Shown: positions 14,295 to 21,228 of the stretch, piece after piece | Layout of the letters: each line of letters starts with the position of its first letter | Numbering within the stretch: the first letter of the stretch is position 1 | Source of the DNA: JAPWJZ01 sp966211335 | Lineage (GTDB): Bacteria > Pseudomonadota > Alphaproteobacteria > Micavibrionales > UBA2020 | DNA length: 64,000 nt | Assembly: GCA_966211335.1 (NCBI GenBank) | Contig: CBIHNF010000001.1 | Span: 1,364,001-1,428,000 of the forward strand | Direction: 5' to 3' | Notes under the pieces: generated by a model | Told to the model about the DNA's origin: nothing | The model's input: only the letters and a program-made list of their open reading frames with translations | The model's database searches: none | Program-made: the position numbers and the translations under genes

Positions 14295-16517
14295 TTACTT
14301 CGGTTTTGCGGCTTTCGGCGGCTTTTTCTGGTTATCCTGCTCCGCCGCTTTATTCGCCAGCTGCGCTTTATAGTCCAGCTGGTTTATAGGGCCAATGGCG
14401 CTTTCAACAAAGGCCGTCGTATCCGCATATTCCTGAATGACCTTCTTGGTCGGCTTGCCGCCGCCGTGCCCTGCATCTCGGTCGACGCGGAGGAGCGATA
14501 CCGTGCCGGGTGCCGATTGCGCCTGCAGCAGCGCTGCCATTTTATAGGCATGCAGCGGCGGCACGCGGTTGTCATGATCGCCGGTCTTGAACAGGTGCGG
14601 CGGGAACTTGGTGCCCGGCTTCACGTTGTGATAGGGCGAATATTCGCGGATCGCCTCGAAATCCTGCTTGATCTCAGGGTCGCCGTATTCGGGAATGGCC
14701 TGGCCGCCGCGGGTTTTATGCAGGCGGACAATGTCGGTCACCGGCACGGCGCTGATCACCGCTCCGAAGAGTTCAGGGCGTTTCGTCATCACAGTCGCGG
14801 TCAGCAGACCGCCGGCGCTGCCACCCTCGATGACGAGGCGCGGGGAGCTGGTGTAATTATCCTTGATCAGCTGTTCCGCGCAGGCGATGAAATCATCGAA
14901 GACGTTTTTCTTGTTCAGCTGACGGCCGTTGTCGTACCACGACGCGCCGAATTCGCCGCCGCCGCGGATATTGGTCTGCACGTAAATGCCGCCCTTGCGC
15001 ACCCAGTCCAGCGTCGTGAAACTAAAGCCGGGGCCAAGGGAGGAGTTGGACGCGCCATAGCCATAGAGCTTCAGCGCCGCGGTGCCGTCCAGCACCGTTT
15101 CCTTGGCGCGGATAACGGTCATGGGGATTTTGGTGCCGTCTTTCGACGTCGTCCATTTGCGCTCGACGATGCAGCCGGAGAGGTCGTATTTGCTGTCGCT
15201 CTTTTTGACGAAGGTCAGTTCGTTCTTGGCGATGTCGTAGCTATAGGTGTCGCCGGGCGTCGTGAAGCTGGAAATCTTCATCGTCAAAACGGTGTCTTCC
15301 GGATTGACGCGGGCGAAACCTGCTACGCTCTGGGGCGGCAGCGGCACATCGTGCAGGTGTTTGCCCGCAACGTCGAAAACGCTGATCTGGTCGGCGGTGT
15401 CGTGGTTGTAAAAGCCAAACAGTTTTCCCTGATGGTACATCACATGCGTCAGCCGGTCGTTCGCGTGTTCGGGAATGACATCCTGCCATTTTTCCGGCGC
15501 GGGGTCGGCAAGGTTGAAGCGCACAAGTCGGCCGCGGGAGGCGTCCTTGCTGGTCAGGGCGAGGATTTCCCCATTGCCCAGCTCGGCAATCGGCTCCAGC
15601 TGGTACTGGCCTGAATCCTGCAGCGTCTTGAACGGCTCGTCGCTGCCGCGCGGGCGGTAGTGAAGGCCGTTGTTGCGGTCAAAGCCGAGGCCGGTCGTCA
15701 CCCAGTCGTAAATTGCGGTGCTGCGCAGGCGGAACGGCTCCGCCCAGGGGGCATCGCCTTTTTTCTCGAAGACCAGCGTGTCGTTTTCAACAGGCTCGCC
15801 AAGCGTATGGTGCAGCGCCTTGCGACCCCAGGCGCCGGGAGTGACGGGGTAGGTGTACTGGAAGCCCTTGTTGCTGTCCTTGTCCCACAGCACATCGCAG
15901 AAGCGGCAGCCGTCGATGACATCGGGCAGGTCTTTGCCGCTTTCAACATCGCGGATGCGCATGACCTGCATGTCGCTGCCCGCCTGCGAGACGAGATAGG
16001 CGACAAGCTTGCCATCCGGGCTGGGGTAGGTGCCGGAGAGGGAGGCGGTGCCGTCTTTCGACAGCGTATTGGGGTCAAACAGCGTGCGCGGTTCGCCATC
16101 CACGCTGTCGCGCACCTGATAGACCGGCTGCGGCGCAAGACCGTCCTGCAGCGTGCTGAAATATTTGTCGCCGTAGCGGCCGGGAAGGCTGGAGCGCGCG
16201 TAGTTCATGGCGTCTTCCATGAAGGCGGCGGTTTTGTCGATGGTTTCCTTCTGGGCGGAAATGTAATTGGCGAATGTCGCGTTCTGCGCATCGACCCAAG
16301 CCGTCGTCTCCGGCGCATCGAGATTTTCGAGCGGGCGGAAGGGATCGGAAATTTTATAGCCGTGTTTTTCTTCGACAACCGTATTGTCGATCGGCGGGTT
16401 CAGCGCCTTTTTCTTTTTGGCCTCGGAAATGGTGTAGACAAGCGGTGCCGGCGCGTTGGGGGAGGCTTTGTTCTTGGCCATGGTGAAATCACCCTTCGCC
16501 TTCTTGGAGTTTTTCAT
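14295..16517 (-). CDS. Prolyl oligopeptidase family serine peptidase (S9A)
   Basis: 740 residues. A seven-bladed propeller-like N-terminal region (repeated short beta segments, residues ~60-450) is followed by an alpha/beta-hydrolase domain with the catalytic triad in S9 order: Ser in EGGSAGGLL (~563), Asp in KTGDHDNRVPP (~646) and His in DAGHGGGKP (~682). The family cleaves after proline in peptides of limited length. There is no signal peptide, so a cytoplasmic location is likely. The N-terminus is Lys/Ala-rich and the C-terminal tail is Lys/Pro-rich (KKPPKAAKPK). An internal ATG at 16481 has a better ribosome site (AAGGGTGA, 7 bases upstream) than ATG 16517 and may be the true start. Confidence 0.9.
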   Translation of the reverse strand: MKNSKKAKGDFTMAKNKASPNAPAPLVYTISEAKKKKALNPPIDNTVVEEKHGYKISDPFRPLENLDAPETTAWVDAQNATFANYISAQKETIDKTAAFMEDAMNYARSSLPGRYGDKYFSTLQDGLAPQPVYQVRDSVDGEPRTLFDPNTLSKDGTASLSGTYPSPDGKLVAYLVSQAGSDMQVMRIRDVESGKDLPDVIDGCRFCDVLWDKDSNKGFQYTYPVTPGAWGRKALHHTLGEPVENDTLVFEKKGDAPWAEPFRLRSTAIYDWVTTGLGFDRNNGLHYRPRGSDEPFKTLQDSGQYQLEPIAELGNGEILALTSKDASRGRLVRFNLADPAPEKWQDVIPEHANDRLTHVMYHQGKLFGFYNHDTADQISVFDVAGKHLHDVPLPPQSVAGFARVNPEDTVLTMKISSFTTPGDTYSYDIAKNELTFVKKSDSKYDLSGCIVERKWTTSKDGTKIPMTVIRAKETVLDGTAALKLYGYGASNSSLGPGFSFTTLDWVRKGGIYVQTNIRGGGEFGASWYDNGRQLNKKNVFDDFIACAEQLIKDNYTSSPRLVIEGGSAGGLLTATVMTKRPELFGAVISAVPVTDIVRLHKTRGGQAIPEYGDPEIKQDFEAIREYSPYHNVKPGTKFPPHLFKTGDHDNRVPPLHAYKMAALLQAQSAPGTVSLLRVDRDAGHGGGKPTKKVIQEYADTTAFVESAIGPINQLDYKAQLANKAAEQDNQKKPPKAAKPK

Positions 16518-16529
16518 GCTGGACCTGCT

Positions 16530-16573
16530 GCAAAATGGATGATTGTTGTATTTTCCTTAATACATTATTTTGC
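16530..16573. repeat. Imperfect dyad in the intergenic region before the S9 peptidase
   Basis: GCAAAAT (16530-16536) and ATTTTGC (16567-16573) form the outer arms, with GTATT/AATAC inside. The stretch is A/T-rich compared with its flanks and lies 13 bases upstream of the peptidase start. It could be an operator or a 5' UTR hairpin; nothing more can be said. Confidence 0.3.
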
Positions 16574-16634
16574 GCAGGGAAACAACCATAAAATGTGGCT
16601 GTTTTCACAAATGATATCAGTGGCTTCATAAAGC

Positions 16635-17459
16635 CTATTTGCGGCGTGCCGCCATGTGCTGCAGGTAAGCGATAATCAGGTCGATTTCGCGGTCGCTTAA
16701 AGCATCGGCTTTGAAGCCCGGCATCTGCATATTCGGCCAGTGGCGGATGCTGGCGGGATCGCGGATATATTTCTTCAAGGCATCCGGCTGGAAATACTCG
16801 GTCGGGCTCAAGGGGCGGTTAAGATCGGGACCGACCTCGGCGCTGCCGGCACCGTTCAGCTTGTGGCAGGACATGCATTGGGTGGCAAACAGGGCCTGCC
16901 CTGCGCGAATGGGGGAGTCTGCGGGCAGGGCGTCATCGACCGCCAGTTCCTTCCAGCGTTTTGCCGGCGAGTCCGCCGTGCGTAATTCAACCACCATGAA
17001 CGGCCATTGCTCGCTGCGGACGCCGGAGGCGGCGGGGTTCTGCCAGATAATATAGAACGGGCCGGCGCTGGCCTTCTTACCGGGCAGAAGAGGCCAGGGC
17101 GCATCCGGCGGCTCGATGGCGAGGAAGGGCTTCGCAGTGTCTTTCTTCGTTTGCAGCAACAGGTCCAAGGGTAGCTGCGCGACAAAACCATCCGTCGCCA
17201 CGGCTTCCACCACCGAACCCGGTGCGACATGAATATCTTTCAGCAAGGCAGCCAGCGGAACGGCGCGGTAGTGCATGGTTTTGTTGTAGGAACCGTCGTT
17301 CTCAATCGTTACCTCCACAGCATCGGCCCGCTTCAGCAACGCGGCTGCCGCCAGCTTTTGCACCTGCGTGCCATTGCGGATGGTGAGCGTATGATCGCCC
17401 GCAGCCATGGCGTGAAGGGGAAGAAGAAGCAGGAGGATGAGGGCGAAAAGGTATTTCAT
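16635..17459 (-). CDS. Exported class I cytochrome c with an N-terminal beta-rich domain
   Basis: 274 residues. A clear signal peptide (MKYLFALILLLLLPLHAMAA) directs export. Residues ~25-170 form a domain with LPLDLLL, PWPLLPGKKASAGPFYIIWQ and PFMVVELRT, resembling the ligand or cofactor-binding part seen in molybdopterin-oxidoreductase-type periplasmic proteins. Residues ~180-270 are a cytochrome c with the heme site CMSCH and a likely axial Met in NMQMPGF. The role would be periplasmic electron transfer; the partner is not visible nearby. It lies downstream of the FAN1-like nuclease gene on the same strand, but the functions do not suggest an operon. Confidence 0.8.
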   Translation of the reverse strand: MKYLFALILLLLLPLHAMAAGDHTLTIRNGTQVQKLAAAALLKRADAVEVTIENDGSYNKTMHYRAVPLAALLKDIHVAPGSVVEAVATDGFVAQLPLDLLLQTKKDTAKPFLAIEPPDAPWPLLPGKKASAGPFYIIWQNPAASGVRSEQWPFMVVELRTADSPAKRWKELAVDDALPADSPIRAGQALFATQCMSCHKLNGAGSAEVGPDLNRPLSPTEYFQPDALKKYIRDPASIRHWPNMQMPGFKADALSDREIDLIIAYLQHMAARRK

Positions 17460-17482
17460 GGTAACGCTACGGATTGAGGGGT

Positions 17483-19651
17483 TTAAGCTTCGCCTACTAT
17501 ACGTTCCGCATCGGGTTTGTCCACTGGCTGCTGGGCGGCGGCGCGTTTTTCGTTAATCAGCAGCAGCAGTTCGGCCGCCGCCTGCGCGTCGCAAAGGGCG
17601 CGGTGGTGGCTTTTCAGCGATACCCCGTATTCGCGGCAGATGGCGGCAAGGCCGTAGGAGCCGTGGCCGGGGTAATGCCGCCGCATGCCGGTGCAGGTGC
17701 AGATTTTCGGGTAGCGGAAATCAAGCTCCAGCCGCTTGTATTCCTCGGCAATAAAACCGTAATCGAAATTAACGTTATGCGCGGCGAATATCGCGCCCTG
17801 CATGAAATTTTTGAAGTCAGCGGCGATGTCTTCAAATTTTGGCGCGTCGGCCACCATCTCGTCGGAAATGCCGGTGAGCTCGGTGATGAAATAGGGAATG
17901 CGGCGGCCGGGGTTGATGAGGCTCTGCCATTCGCCAATCACCTTGCCGCCTTGAATTTTTACCGCGCCGATTTCCGTCACGCGCTCCGATGCCGCCCTGC
18001 CGCCGGTCGTTTCAACGTCGACGACGACGAAGACCTGCTCCGGGTCAAAGCGATAGGCGACGCGCGTAATGCCGACATCAAAGCCCGCCTGCTGCATCTG
18101 GCGGATGCGGGTGAGCTGGTGGCGCTGGATCTGGTCGCCTTCTGCCTTGATCTCGATAAACTTGATGACCTTGTCCTTCAGCAGGACAAGGTCGGGGAAT
18201 CCGTCCGAAGTCGCTTCGAAATTCGCGGCCATTTTTTCGATCATCACGGCAAGAGCTGCGGCGGGCATGGTGGCAAGTATATCGTCCAGAAATGCGGCAA
18301 GGTCGCTCGTCCAGTAGAAGAGCCCGTTCGGCTTGCTGTGGTGCGCTGCAATTTTAGCGGCGATGATCTCCCGTGCCGCGCCGGCCTGCAACTGCGGCAG
18401 CAGCGCCGCGATTTCGCGCGCGAACAGGTCAGGAAAGCGGTTTTGCCTTAAGGAGGACGGGTAATGCTCGAAGGGGCTCGAGATAGAGGCCGCAGTTTCA
18501 AACAGCTCCTCCCAGAAAAAAAGGGCGAACAGCGTGACCCAAAGGCCGTTTTCTGTATGATGCGCCTGCCAGCCGTCGCGCAGGAAATAATCCACCGCGC
18601 CCTGCTCGGGTGATCCGCGGTAAATATCGTCAACGGCGATTTCCGCGGCGCCACGGAGCAGCCGCGTATGCGCGCCGATGCGGCTTTTGCCGTATTTGCG
18701 GGCATAAAAATCTTCGGCAAAGACATGCTCTTCGTCATTGGCAGGGTCGGCCAGCATATTTTCCAGCAGCGCCTGCGCTTCCTCATGGCGGCCGGCGGCG
18801 TAGATCAGCCGCAGGTAACGCTCCCGGCAGTCGCCGGAATCGCCGAGGGCATAAATATCAATTGCCTGCGCCATTTCCTTGCGCCGCTCGAAGTACTGGC
18901 CAAGGGAAAGAAGGGCATTGTCGCGCAATCGGCGCACAAAGGTCGTCTGCGCCGGCGGGAAATCTTTTGCGGTCGCGGCAAAACCTTCCATTTGGGCTGG
19001 GGTTGCTAGGCGGAGACCGGCAGAGAGTTTTTTATAGAAGAAAGAACTTTGAGCTTCCGCCGCGTCGCGGAAACGAGCGGCGTAATCCGCCTTCTCATGC
19101 GCGCGGATAACGCCAAGGTCGCGCAGGGCAAAGCCCGTCAGGTTTTGCTGCATCTTGCCAAAATAAAGGTAGAGCAGATAGGCGACTTCATCCTGAAAGC
19201 AGGGGCGGATAAAAATATTCTTCCCGCCGGTGAAGATGTCAAAAGTCTTCGCTTCCATCACAGCGGCGGCGAGACGCTTCTTGTCCCAGCTTGGCTTCAC
19301 GCTATCGCCCGCAAGATCCAGCAGCGCGGGTTTGGAGAGGGAGAGAAGGCAGGCAAAATAATCATCCGCCGTCGCGTAGCGCGCGAAACCTTGGCGCAGC
19401 AGCAGCTCCATCACATCCGCAATCGCGTCAATCTCTGCGTATTGAAGGTTGCGGGTGCTGAAGACATCCGTCTTGCGGTTGACCATGCGGATATAAAGGC
19501 ATTGCGCCGGCATGGGCAGGGCGTTAAAGCGGCGCAGGAGGTCGTGCTCGCCCTCGCGCAGGCAATGGTGATAGACGGTCGATGAAAAGCCGAGCATTTC
19601 GGTGAAATGCGCGTGGTAATAGAAGGTATCCAGCTCGGCAGCGTAGGCCAT
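17483..19651 (-). CDS. FAN1-type VRR-NUC nuclease fused to a DEDDh 3'-5' exonuclease
   Basis: 722 residues. The N-terminal ~460 residues have the helical arrangement and signature of FAN1 proteins (LLRRFNALPMPAQCLYIRMV near residue 40, then a TPR-like helical region). The VRR-NUC core follows at ~465-535 with GFPDLVLLKDKV, FIEIKAEGDQ and RHQLTRIRQM, containing the PD...EIK catalytic residues. Directly attached is a DnaQ/RNase T-type exonuclease (~537-705): VVDVETTG, FAAHNVNFDYGFI, HRALCDAQA, giving Asp-Glu, Asp, His and Asp. FAN1 enzymes cut 5' flaps and help unhook interstrand cross-links; bacterial FAN1 is usually about 550-560 residues and ends after VRR-NUC. The extra exonuclease would let one protein nick and then resect. 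Confidence 0.88.
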   Translation of the reverse strand: MAYAAELDTFYYHAHFTEMLGFSSTVYHHCLREGEHDLLRRFNALPMPAQCLYIRMVNRKTDVFSTRNLQYAEIDAIADVMELLLRQGFARYATADDYFACLLSLSKPALLDLAGDSVKPSWDKKRLAAAVMEAKTFDIFTGGKNIFIRPCFQDEVAYLLYLYFGKMQQNLTGFALRDLGVIRAHEKADYAARFRDAAEAQSSFFYKKLSAGLRLATPAQMEGFAATAKDFPPAQTTFVRRLRDNALLSLGQYFERRKEMAQAIDIYALGDSGDCRERYLRLIYAAGRHEEAQALLENMLADPANDEEHVFAEDFYARKYGKSRIGAHTRLLRGAAEIAVDDIYRGSPEQGAVDYFLRDGWQAHHTENGLWVTLFALFFWEELFETAASISSPFEHYPSSLRQNRFPDLFAREIAALLPQLQAGAAREIIAAKIAAHHSKPNGLFYWTSDLAAFLDDILATMPAAALAVMIEKMAANFEATSDGFPDLVLLKDKVIKFIEIKAEGDQIQRHQLTRIRQMQQAGFDVGITRVAYRFDPEQVFVVVDVETTGGRAASERVTEIGAVKIQGGKVIGEWQSLINPGRRIPYFITELTGISDEMVADAPKFEDIAADFKNFMQGAIFAAHNVNFDYGFIAEEYKRLELDFRYPKICTCTGMRRHYPGHGSYGLAAICREYGVSLKSHHRALCDAQAAAELLLLINEKRAAAQQPVDKPDAERIVGEA

Positions 19652-19751
19652 TTTACCCCAAATTCTATAGTTCTATGTTTGTTCTATTCTTCCGGAAAAG
19701 TCAAGCGCGTATTCGTTGCCGCGGCACGGGTATTCCGGCTAGGTTACGGCG

Positions 19752-20324
19752 ATGAATTCACTTCTCGAAACCCTCCGCCAGGAAACGAAGACCCAGCATG
19801 AGGCTTTGCACGTGCACCCCTTGCTGGCGCCGCTGACCAGCAATGACATTACGCTGCCGGAATATGTTTCGGCGCTGCAGGCCTTTCACCATGCCTACAA
19901 GCTCATGGAGGCGCAGCAGCGCGCGGTGGTTCCCGGCCTGCCGGATGCGCCGACGCTTGAATGGCTCGGCCATGATTTGCAGCAGCAGGGTGCCGCGCCG
20001 CGGGTGCTGCGCGATGTGCCCTATCCCGCCGCCGATACGCCGTCAAAACGCCTTGGCTATTTGTATGTGAAGCAGGGATCAACCCTTGGCGGACAAGTGA
20101 TTTCGCGCAACCTTGAACGCCGTCTTGGCCTTGCCAAGGGTACGGACAACATGTTCTTCGCGGGCTACGGCGACAAGACGGGACAACAGTGGAAGGCGTT
20201 TCTTCTCGCCAGCGTCAAGCTTGAGGGCATCAATGTCGACGAAGCGGCGGCGCAGGCGGTTGCCTCTTTCGACGCCATCGGGCTCAGCTGCGACGCCGTG
20301 CTGCAGCAAATCCGCACGAGCTGA
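19752..20324 (+). CDS. bphO: Biliverdin-producing heme oxygenase
   Basis: 190 residues, the usual size for bacterial heme oxygenase. The proximal heme His lies in QETKTQHEALHVHPL, and the distal helix region is GYLYVKQGSTLGGQVISRNL with the Gly-rich kink. The enzyme opens heme to biliverdin, CO and iron. The bacteriophytochrome less than 1 kb away needs biliverdin as chromophore, which gives this gene an obvious job. The gene ends exactly where the convergent Crp/Fnr gene ends (20324/20325), so it is not in one operon with the phytochrome but forms a functional locus with it. Confidence 0.92.
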   Translation: MNSLLETLRQETKTQHEALHVHPLLAPLTSNDITLPEYVSALQAFHHAYKLMEAQQRAVVPGLPDAPTLEWLGHDLQQQGAAPRVLRDVPYPAADTPSKRLGYLYVKQGSTLGGQVISRNLERRLGLAKGTDNMFFAGYGDKTGQQWKAFLLASVKLEGINVDEAAAQAVASFDAIGLSCDAVLQQIRTS

Positions 20325-21098
20325 TTATTTCGCCCGTTTGCGCGAATAAATGCCGGCGAGAACATCGGAAAAATGGCTGCGGACAAGGTCGTTGCAGCTG
20401 CAGGCGAGCGATTTAAGCTTGCGCTGGTCGCGGATCACCATTTTCCCACGCGCGGTTTCCATTGCCCCTGCGGCTTTCAGGCCACCCATGACGCGGCCGA
20501 CATAGCTGCGGCCGACGCCGAGCAGGCTGGCCAGATGATCTTGCGTTAGCGGCATAACGTTATCGCCCGTGCGTTCATGCGCAGCGGTGATCCACTTGGC
20601 GGCGCGCTGCTCCACGGTATGGGTCGCATTGCAGGCAACCGACTGGAACATCTGGGCCAGCAGGCAGTCGGAATAACGGGCGAAGAAGTGGTGCAAGGTG
20701 ACGGATTTTTCCTTAGCGCGCTCTAAGTCGGCGCAGGCGATGCGGAGGGCGGGACCTGCAAACTGCACAACAGTCTGGCAATAGGCGGGCAAGTGGCCGT
20801 GGCTGACAATGCCGCCGGCCGCGCCTTCACGGCCGATGATGACGGCTTCGACGCCGCGCGCATCTTCAAGGAAGACCATGAAGGAAATCAGCGTCGGGCC
20901 ACAGGGGAAATAGGCGTATTCCACGGAATCGCCGGGCTCGCACAGGACCTGGTTTTTCTCGAGGTTCAGAACCTTTAGAGAGGGGGCCAAAAGGGCGAAA
21001 TCGTCCTTTTTCAGCGTTGCCAGAAGGTCGCTGCCGCATTCTTCCACGTCTGATAAAATACCCGTTGATACATTCTTGTGTTTCACGACACGCACCAT
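20325..21098 (-). CDS. Crp/Fnr-family transcriptional regulator
   Basis: About 257 residues. A cyclic-nucleotide-binding-type beta barrel (LNLEKNQVLCEPGDSVEYAY, then VEAVIIGREGAAGG) and a dimerisation helix lead to a winged helix-turn-helix (PLTQDHLASLLGVGRSYVGR, AGAMETARGKMVI). The phosphate-binding Arg-Ser pair of true cAMP receptors and the Fnr iron-sulfur cysteine set are not evident, so the ligand is unknown. The C-terminus carries extra Cys residues (SLACSCND). The open frame extends upstream past 21200, but I chose ATG 21098 because the alternatives overlap a perfect palindrome and the phytochrome promoter region. Between bphO and bphP it is a good candidate to control either. Confidence 0.85.
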   Translation of the reverse strand: MVRVVKHKNVSTGILSDVEECGSDLLATLKKDDFALLAPSLKVLNLEKNQVLCEPGDSVEYAYFPCGPTLISFMVFLEDARGVEAVIIGREGAAGGIVSHGHLPAYCQTVVQFAGPALRIACADLERAKEKSVTLHHFFARYSDCLLAQMFQSVACNATHTVEQRAAKWITAAHERTGDNVMPLTQDHLASLLGVGRSYVGRVMGGLKAAGAMETARGKMVIRDQRKLKSLACSCNDLVRSHFSDVLAGIYSRKRAK

Positions 21099-21103
21099 TG
21101 ATT

Positions 21104-21123
21104 TGTGTGCATTTGTGCACATA
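21104..21123. promoter_or_regulatory. Perfect 20-bp dyad, candidate Crp/Fnr operator
   Basis: TGTGTGCA-N4-TGCACACA at 21104-21123 is a perfect 8+8 inverted repeat. It lies 5 bases upstream of the chosen start of the Crp/Fnr gene and about 105 bases upstream of bphP, inside their shared divergent region. Such dyads are typical binding sites of dimeric helix-turn-helix regulators, and the TGTG/CACA ends fit the Crp/Fnr type. Autoregulation of the crp-like gene is the simplest inference. Confidence 0.55.
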
Positions 21124-21228
21124 CATCCTGCCGGAGTGGCGGTATAAGAATCAAATACCATTAATTGCAAAATACCGGCAAGAGCTTTAAGGTCCCCCAT
21201 CAAAATATCCAGCCCAAAAGTACCCGGT

